A stretch of 64,000 bases of DNA from Pomphorhynchus laevis (lineage: Eukaryota; Acanthocephala; Palaeacanthocephala; Echinorhynchida; Pomphorhynchidae): the NCBI GenBank assembly GCA_012934845.2, contig WNNJ02001852.1, forward strand, positions 1-64,000, given 5' to 3'. The notes under the pieces were generated by a model, which saw only the letters and a list, made by a program, of their open reading frames with translations, made no database searches and had not been told where the DNA came from. Positions 57,690 to 64,000 of this stretch are shown piece by piece (position 1 is the first letter of the stretch; each line of letters starts with the position of its first letter). The position numbers and the translations under genes are program-made.

Positions 57690-58545
57690 TTATACAGCAA
57701 AAATGAGTAACATTCCTGAAAATTTAGGCGATCTCAACGTAATTTCCGGTAATAATCCGACTGATCCTGTGGTAATTAACGTTTCGTTGGTTGCAGGGGA
57801 TGTGGAAGAACTACTTCGCTGATCTATTTGAGAATTATAGGTAATTCTTTCAAACTTCTCTTCAAGATCTTGGGACATTGCAGACAAAACCAATTATAGC
57901 ATCCGTGAAGATGTGAAGATAACAAATCCTTCTTGCCTTTTAGATGATGACATATAAATGTTTCAAAACAAGTTTAACATTACTAAATTTTGTTCTATTA
58001 CAGGCAGAAATGGATTTCCGTTATCAGTTGGCTTTTGTTCCGCCACTAAAGAGCAGGCAGAACTGCTATCAAATTCACCTTGCAACCCTGTTTTAGGTTT
58101 TATCCTTCGCTTCCCAATCACTAAAATAGAAGAATACATATACCCACACTGTAATCAGTGCCATTTGTGGGGGAACTGGTCCTCCATGTGTGCCAAGTCC
58201 AAGAAGTGAGGATTTGTGGATCCTCCACATGTGGAGCCTTGGTGTTCGGTTATAAGTGTCAGGTTCCCCCACACTGCTTAAATTGTGGCGGGAACCATCC
58301 TTTCTTGTCCAGGAAGTGTGATAATTTTAAAAGGTGTAGGAACGAATTCCTCAAGAAGTCGGTGCAAATCAAGTCTCCAGTATTATTCGCCCACATCGTC
58401 TCTCGTTTAAAAAAAAGATGACATCTTGAGAGCAGTCGATTTTCGTCTAAATACCGCATTGAAGAATATGGGGGATCTGGTAACGACAGATTTTTATCGA
58501 TTTTATAGTTTTAAGAAAGTCTTTATTTATTAATTTATAAAACAT
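57690..58545 (+). mobile_element. Family F fragment E2: ORF1 joined to the 3' end
   Basis: ORF1 starts near 57703 (MSNIPENLGD). The RRM-like end is GRNGFPLSVGF, and the knuckles are at 58150-58340 (CNQCHLWGNWSSMC with His to Asn, CLNCGGNHPFLSRKC), with frame breaks. After LKNMGDLVTTDF near 58480 the DNA passes straight into AAGAAAGTCTTTATTTATT, the 3' end seen in copy B. ORF2 is absent. It stands head to head with E1 in an intron of the serial-exon gene. Confidence 0.65.
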
Positions 58546-58585
58546 AAAGAATCGGCTAATTAAGCAAACACGGAGTGTTACTTAC

Positions 58586-58651
58586 ATTTCTGAGTCCTTT
58601 GCAGACAAAACCAGTGAAGAGTGTGATTTAAAGCTTGAGTTGAAATCAGAA
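58586..58651 (-). CDS. Serial-exon gene, exon x4
   Basis: 66 nt, acceptor TATTTAG, donor GTAAGTAACA. It encodes SDFNSSFKSHSSLVLS followed by AKDSE. A sequon (NSS) lies at positions 5-7. The intron to x5 contains LINE pieces E1 and E2. Confidence 0.76.
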
Positions 58652-58866
58652 CTAAATAAATTATATTTAAATTTATAAATACTTATCATTAGCAAAACAT
58701 AGGGAATTGCTTTTTATCTGTAAAGATTTGTATAAAACGTTATTATATAGCAAACTAGCATATCGTTCATATTAACATTTATACATAAAGTAAAGCTGAG
58801 TATTTTGTTCACATAAACAGCTTTTATAAAAATGCAATGTTTAGTTTAAAATTTATGGCTACTTAC

Positions 58867-58932
58867 ATGCTAAAGACGTTACCCGTTATATGCATTGACG
58901 AGTTTGCTTCAAATATAGCTTTATTAAATCGT
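58867..58932 (-). CDS. Serial-exon gene, exon x3
   Basis: 66 nt, acceptor CGTTTAG, donor GTAAGTAGCC. It encodes RFNKAIFEANSSMHIT followed by GNVFS. Only 215 bases separate it from x4, which makes a recent local duplication plausible. Confidence 0.76.
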
Positions 58933-59735
58933 CTAAACGTAAAATATTTTAGTAAATATTTACATTGATAAAAAATATGATTAAATATTCAGCGAACAGA
59001 TCTCGTTCGCTAAAATATGTAAAAATATATTTGAAAATCTGAATATATTATAACAATTTGATTAAACTGCAACATGATATGATTTTAAAAGGCAATTTTA
59101 TATTTTAATTTAAGTACATAATTATTTTACCACTTGTGTAGCTAAAAGAGAGGCTTTCAACTAAACTATAAATTGTGCCTTCATTTACATTATCACCTTG
59201 TACGTGTGATCTAGTTTTACTATCACATGGTAAACACCCTATAATTTTTTGTTATCCAACAAATTCGATAAATTCGATAAAAACATAATGTTCAATCATA
59301 TACACAGTGATATATAATGGTTTCCACGTGTATTTTAATCAATGCGTTGTGATTTAATGATAAAACCTACAACAAAAATCTAATGGAATTTTATAATATT
59401 TAAGACACATTTTTAAGGTTCTCACTTGTAGTAAAGATTAAATATCCAAATTATTTGAATTTATTATACAAAATATCATATTCCGAAAATGTGATGAACG
59501 TTTGATATTTGCAAAATAAATTAAATCAATTGTTTATTAAAATTATATCCTTTCATAAACTTATTTTAACAAGATGGTATTTTGCTAAAATCTGGTACTT
59601 CTTTAAACAAACTTTGAATTGTGTTGTCAATAACATAAAGCTATGCCTATCACGATAAAAGATTTTTTACTTATGTATGATAAACAAAAATTACACAAAA
59701 ATAACGATTAACTTAAAAATGATTGAAAGACTTAC

Positions 59736-59804
59736 ACATTTGAAAGACTTTTAGAAATAAACAGTAATGAAGAGTTTGATTTAAACTTTGAGTCGTAAAA
59801 CAAA
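59736..59804 (-). CDS. Serial-exon gene, exon x2
   Basis: 69 nt (one codon longer), acceptor TTGTTTAG, donor GTAAGTCTTT. It encodes LFYDSKFKSNSSLLFIS followed by KSLSN. The intron to x1 is 3.2 kb and holds the CR1-like copy K2. Confidence 0.73.
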
Positions 59805-60299
59805 CTAAACAAAAAAATAATCATTTTATAATATTTTAAAAACCTTAAAAAATAATTTATAAAATTATTTAAAAACTTTAAAAAACAATAGAATCAATAG
59901 TAAAGTTAGAACCCTTCTGCTCCTACTTAGATTTATTCACATCTTTTTGAGCCTTGCTCAGAAGAATTTTCTTTAAGAAGATATTATTAATTATGAAAAG
60001 TGGAGACAAATATTCAAAGTCAATCAACATTTTTAAATTAATTAAATTTTAATTTCGATTTCCAATTGCAACTCAATCAACAATTTATAATTATCGTTAC
60101 AAACAGCACAAACACCGATGCTTGACAATAAATTATTCTGTAGAATAAAAAATAATTGTGCTAAGCAACTCTCCTACGTTATTGTTGACACGTTTCAGAT
60201 ACTTTTCATCATTAACAACTGAAATGTAAATAACCTTTTTCCTTTAGAAAAGCAACTTCAAAAATGTTGACGCAAGTCTATTGTCTTGAAACACATCTC

Positions 60300-62735
60300 T
60301 TGTCATAATTCTAGCCCAATCACTCTAGATATCGACATTGTATAGCGTCCTGGTTCATCTACTCAAACCTCCTTATATTTACCGAACTCGCTGACCACCT
60401 GTCCCACTGTTCTTTGTTCTCCATCCCTTCACTCGTTCTTGGCGACTTAAACATCCGCCTCGACTACCATTCTTTCACTGATTCAATCAGGACAATCAAC
60501 ATTCTATCCAGCAACAATTACAAACTCATCTCCACTGCCCCCACACATATCCTTGACAGAGCACCTGACATCATCGCTGTCCCCGATCGTTTTGCTGCCT
60601 ACAACTCACTATCCATCTCCGATCCTAGTATATGCGGTCCCTTTTTCGTCACCGTTGATCTCACTTCCAACCACACCCTGTCTCACACACCTATACGCCG
60701 CCATTAGAGAAATCTTGATCGCACTTTTTTCTGCTCTGCCTTACTCAAATCGTATCTATCTTCTCCCACAATAACATAATCCCATGCTCAAGATCTCGCC
60801 TTTATTTTCGACTCTGAACTCACATCCATTCTCGATAATATCTTGACCTTCAAACCTCACCCTCACCGGTGCTTGACCGTGCCTCGTGGTTTTACATCCA
60901 ATGCCTACTCACAAAGCATCGACTCCGTCATGCTTTGAGAGTCTATCACTGCTATTTCAGACGTGATATCCGCTCGCTCTCTCCGACTCTCCGTGATAGC
61001 TATCTTACTCTTCGCCGGAATCATCTCAACCTATTACATACCAAATTCAACTTATTCTGACAGCATAAAATCATCACATCATTCAATTCTATCTGGCATA
61101 ATTTTAACTCAATCCTAACTCGCTACTTATCGTCTTGCAAAATCAATATCCATGATTATTCGTCATTTCTCCATACCAAAATATCAACACTGCACTGTCA
61201 CACCCCGTCTTTATTACATCCCACTCTTCTCCCACTCGAATCATTCTCTCGGAACTCTTTCATCTTCTCACTGTCTCAACTACCAAAGTCTCATCTGTCC
61301 TCATGTCCTTGCCCAACAAAGCATCACCTGCCAATTCCATGCTACCCCCATACTGAAATCCATATGATCATCGATATTCCCTTTACATCACCTCCTTGTT
61401 TAAATCGTCCATTCGAAATCGTATCTTCCCTTTACACTGGAAATCTGCCTTCGTTTGTCCTCTATTTAAGAAACAATCACTCGACACATCCTTTCTTTAT
61501 AGTTATCGCCCCATTTCACTCTTCCCTATTCTTTCTAAGCTCTTAGAACGTCTCATCTTAATACAGATTAACATTTATCTCTCTTCATTCAATATGTACT
61601 CTTCTTTGCAATGTGCTCTCTGCTTTAATCACTTCACCGAAATCGCATGCATGAAGGTATACATGAAACTACTCATTTCTCATGACAAGGCTCTTTATAG
61701 TGTTCTCATCTTCCTCGATGACACCATCATCCTTTATCGCCTTCGGTATGATTACGGCATTTATTCCTTTACCTTATCATGGTTCGCCTCATATCTATCC
61801 GACCGTTCCTTTCGCGTCTGTTCTAATTCATCATCCTCCCCTCCCATACCTATTTTCTGCGGAACCCACAAGGTTCAGTCCTAGGTCCTACACTCTTCTC
61901 TACTCTCCTTGGCGATCTCTCTCCGTTTACCAAACATTATTCCTTTAACGTCATGCAATACGCCGATTACATACTCATCTATGCTCAAGCACCCGTCCAT
62001 CGCATACATGATATCGCACTTTCTGCCTCCAACTGTCTTTCTTCTACCTACAAACGTCTCTCCCATCTTCGGCTTGTTCTAAACCAAGGCAAGTCCAAAA
62101 TAATGTGGATCCTCCCCCATCAATTTAACATATCTCCTCCCCCTTATCTTTTGCCTTATCATCAATCATTCCCATAATCCATAATCTCACTTAGGCTTCC
62201 ATTTCGATAGTCACATTTCCCTAAAAACTCTTCGTCCGTGATAGGGACCGCTCGTCTAATTTAATTCTCAATGGCATTTGCCGTAACCGCCTCCTTATCG
62301 ACTTCCGCTCTTGTACGTCTCTTCTTGTATCTTTTCTCTTCCCTAATATCAAGTACTGCCTCAGGAGTTTGCCAATTCTCCAAAATTCATCATTCTACTC
62401 CTACAACGCATCATCAACTCGAGTGCTCCTAGTCTACGTCGCTTCGACCACACATCCACATATCTTGCCCGACTCTCCTGGTCGACCATCAACATCCACA
62501 TCCAACTCCGCCTTATTCTCGTAATTTTCGTCTCATCGCTGTCGGCTCCCCATCATTCATCAACCTTTCTTTCTTAGACGGCACTCGTCCCACCTCTCCA
62601 TCACTGCGTTTCCATCATTCAGTCTTACTCAAAGTTTCCAATTACTCTAACAAATACGGGCTCTGATCATTCCTTGTCGCCGCTTCCTCGCCGGAAATCA
62701 GCTCCATCTCGACATATATCTTATTTATTTTAAGG
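60300..62735 (+). mobile_element. CR1-like LINE, copy K2, 5'-truncated
   Basis: It starts in the endonuclease (SIPSLVLGDLNIRLD at 60414) and continues through SISDPSIC, decayed linker and RT (61396-61884: SYRPISLFPILSKLLER, LIFLD). Then comes the segment that is almost identical to K1 (61778-62556), and it ends in the C-terminal domain near 62700. The YADD box reads YADYI in both copies of the shared patch. Breaks are many. Confidence 0.78.
61778..62556 (+). repeat. Patch shared with K1 (31839-32623)
   Basis: The two copies agree at all but about eight positions across roughly 780 bases. Outside this stretch, for example 61400-61770 against 31460-31830, every line shows several differences. 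In K2 the patch runs on without interruption into the C-terminal domain, so K2 has the unrearranged arrangement. Confidence 0.8.
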
Positions 62736-62739
62736 TAAA

Positions 62740-63030
62740 TAATTAATTCTAGCAGATTTCTTCCGTCTTGGATTGAGAAAAGCAAATTGCAATTTAAAAG
62801 CAAATTGAGATTTTTCAACAGTCACTACGTTTGCTACAAAAAAGTGGGCCTTTGTGTTCTGATACAGTAAGTCAAAGTAATGACTAAAAATCAACAAATT
62901 GGATTTTCACTTAACATATCCGATTACAAATTGACGGTTAAAATATTGTTATTGAAATCGATAAAAAATCCTCAAGATTAAATATCAAATTATCAAAATT
63001 TCTTTGAAAACTCTTATTGTTGAATACTTA
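62740..63030. other. Intron sequence, nothing further recognised
   Basis: AT-rich DNA between K2 and exon x1. No splice pair, repeat or coding signal was seen. Confidence 0.5.
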
Positions 63031-63031
63031 C

Positions 63032-63082
63032 ATATCATTACGAGTTCTCCTCAAAAAATTTAAATGCTCTGTACTCGATTCT
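63032..63082 (-). CDS. Serial-exon gene, exon x1 (most upstream seen)
   Basis: 51 nt, acceptor GATTTAG, donor GTAAGTATTC. In the same phase it encodes ESSTEHLNFLRRTRND, which does not follow the repeat closely. It may be a linker before the repeat domain. No signal peptide or start codon was found to its right, so the 5' end should lie beyond the window. Confidence 0.55.
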
Positions 63083-64000
63083 CTAAATCTATTTTCATTA
63101 TATAAATTAGTTGTAATTATTTATATTTACAAATTAAAGAAACAGTTTCTGTAAAACAAAAGGCAACATTTTCTAGTAAAATACAAAATAGATAAATGTA
63201 ATTTCAAAAGGACACTTTGGCGACATGCACATTCGTGCATTCCAATAAATTTGTCGTTCTCAAAATAATTATGAAAATGTACAGTATATATCAATCAAGA
63301 TCCTCTATTTTAGGACGATCATGTATATTTGCTCATACCAAATACACATTTTTAAGATGATAAATTATACAACGACAGAATGAAAAAATAGATAATCAGA
63401 GGAAGATAGAAAATAACTAAAAATAGAGGTTATTGGTATATGCTAATTAACAAGCTTTCTTCATATTAATAATGCCGAAAATAAGAAGCATTAGCTTATC
63501 TGTATGAGCGTGATTAACTATGATATTATATTTTCTCAGATCGTATCGCTTTAGCATTCCCAAATAATTTGAGAATAAAAATGACGACAAATACTCTACG
63601 ATGAATTTAAAAGATTTGCTCTTTAAAATATTGTTCATAGAACTTTTAAGCTGCTATGTATATTCTTCCACATATCTGCTAGTCTTCTTTATAATAATAA
63701 TTTAAAAGTATTTTATAATTTTAAAGTGTGCATATTAAAAGAATATTTAAATAAGCGTTGTGTATTTTTAATTAAGTAAGAACGTAAGTAAAATCGTATA
63801 CTAAATACATGGCTTATCAATAAAAACAACATTTATGAAATTTAAATATTAGATAAGTTAATATTTTAAGTTTAATATTTTTATTAAACTTAAAATTCAA
63901 TTTTTAATTTGAAATTACAAAATTTAATTTATTCAATTACAAAATTTACTGTTTGAAAATAAAACAGTATTGCTAAGTTCAATCACCGTCAGAAAATAAA
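63083..64000. other. AT-rich stretch upstream of x1
   Basis: I searched minus for further small exons with the x-type signals and found none. A 63-codon reading at 63447-63638 on minus has no motif. Confidence 0.45.

Larger units (their letters stand above)
48910..63082 (-). other. Serial-exon gene: one 22-residue repeat per small exon (gene span)
   Basis: Eleven exons on minus, each bounded by an acceptor (usually TTTAG or TATAG) and a donor GTAAGT, with lengths 51, 69, 66, 66, 66, 60, 66, 66, 63, 66 and 66 nt from right to left. All introns split a codon after its second base, so any exon can be skipped or duplicated without a frame change. Each exon encodes one repeat: split codon Ile/Val/Leu/Met, then F at 3, N at 5, F at 8, S at 12-13, L at 14 and I at 16. 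Frequent N-x-S/T sequons hint at a secreted product. Three hydrophobic strands per 22 residues suggest a beta-solenoid. I do not recognise the family. First and last exons are not seen. Introns contain X5, LINE and PLE debris. Confidence 0.75.

Noticed and set aside
57361-58545. Twin-priming inversion of a single F copy
   Set aside because: E2 on plus has its own F 3' end (AAAGTCTTTATTTATT near 58510), so E1 and E2 are two insertions and not one inverted copy.
1-64000. LTR retrotransposons, endogenous viruses or Polintons
   Set aside because: No integrase, protease, long LTR pair, capsid or DNA polymerase B signature was seen. The flanking repeats found belong to Penelope-like elements.

Overview
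The window looks like a piece of a repeat-rich, AT-rich metazoan nuclear genome, most likely an insect. No bacterial operon, rRNA, tRNA or CRISPR array was seen. The arthropod call rests on a Jockey-type LINE with a three-knuckle CCHC ORF1, several R2-like (restriction-like endonuclease, RLE) LINEs, CR1-like LINEs and Penelope-like elements (PLEs), together with a minus-strand gene made of very small spliced exons. Species and chromosome cannot be named from the sequence.

Layout. 0-8 kb: pieces of RLE family X (X1, X6, X7, X2, X3), a CR1/L2-like LINE (L) and ends of another LINE (Z). 8-19.3 kb: a block of a Jockey-like LINE (family F): F0 and near-intact copy A on minus, copies B and C on plus, with A and B head to head. 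19.5-22.9 kb: copy X4 on minus. 23.8-37.5 kb: one PLE on minus, flanked by pseudo-LTRs and split by three large insertions: Y1 (RLE family Y), K1 (CR1-like) and Y2. A 54-bp scrap of a family X 3' end with a 16-bp target-site duplication also lies in it. 38.3-40.2 kb: a second PLE-like reverse transcriptase (W) with repeated flanks and a repeated structured motif. 41.9-45.6 kb: F copy D. 45.6-48.9 kb: AT-rich DNA in which little is recognisable.

48.9-63.1 kb (possibly from 47.0 kb) holds the most interesting object. It is a minus-strand gene with at least eleven small exons of 51-69 nt, seven of them exactly 66 nt. All lengths are multiples of three, all introns are phase 2, and acceptor and donor sites are consistent. 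Each exon encodes one 22-residue rung with the shared pattern F-x-N-x-x-F-E-x-N-S-S-L-x-I-S, so the protein appears to be a modular repeat solenoid built one exon per repeat. Its introns have collected X5, PLE pieces, a LINE RT fragment, F fragments E1 and E2, and CR1-like copy K2.

How the parts relate. Except for the serial-exon gene, nearly every coding trace is a retroelement, mostly decayed. The elements carry their own signals: a conserved hairpin at family X 3' ends, a GNRA hairpin at family Z 3' ends, and a hammerhead-like hairpin in PLE ends. K1 and K2, 30 kb apart, share a patch of about 785 bp that is almost identical inside otherwise diverged copies. All calls come from reading the sequence by eye. 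Family names are by motif recognition, and percentages are hand counts over the stated stretches.
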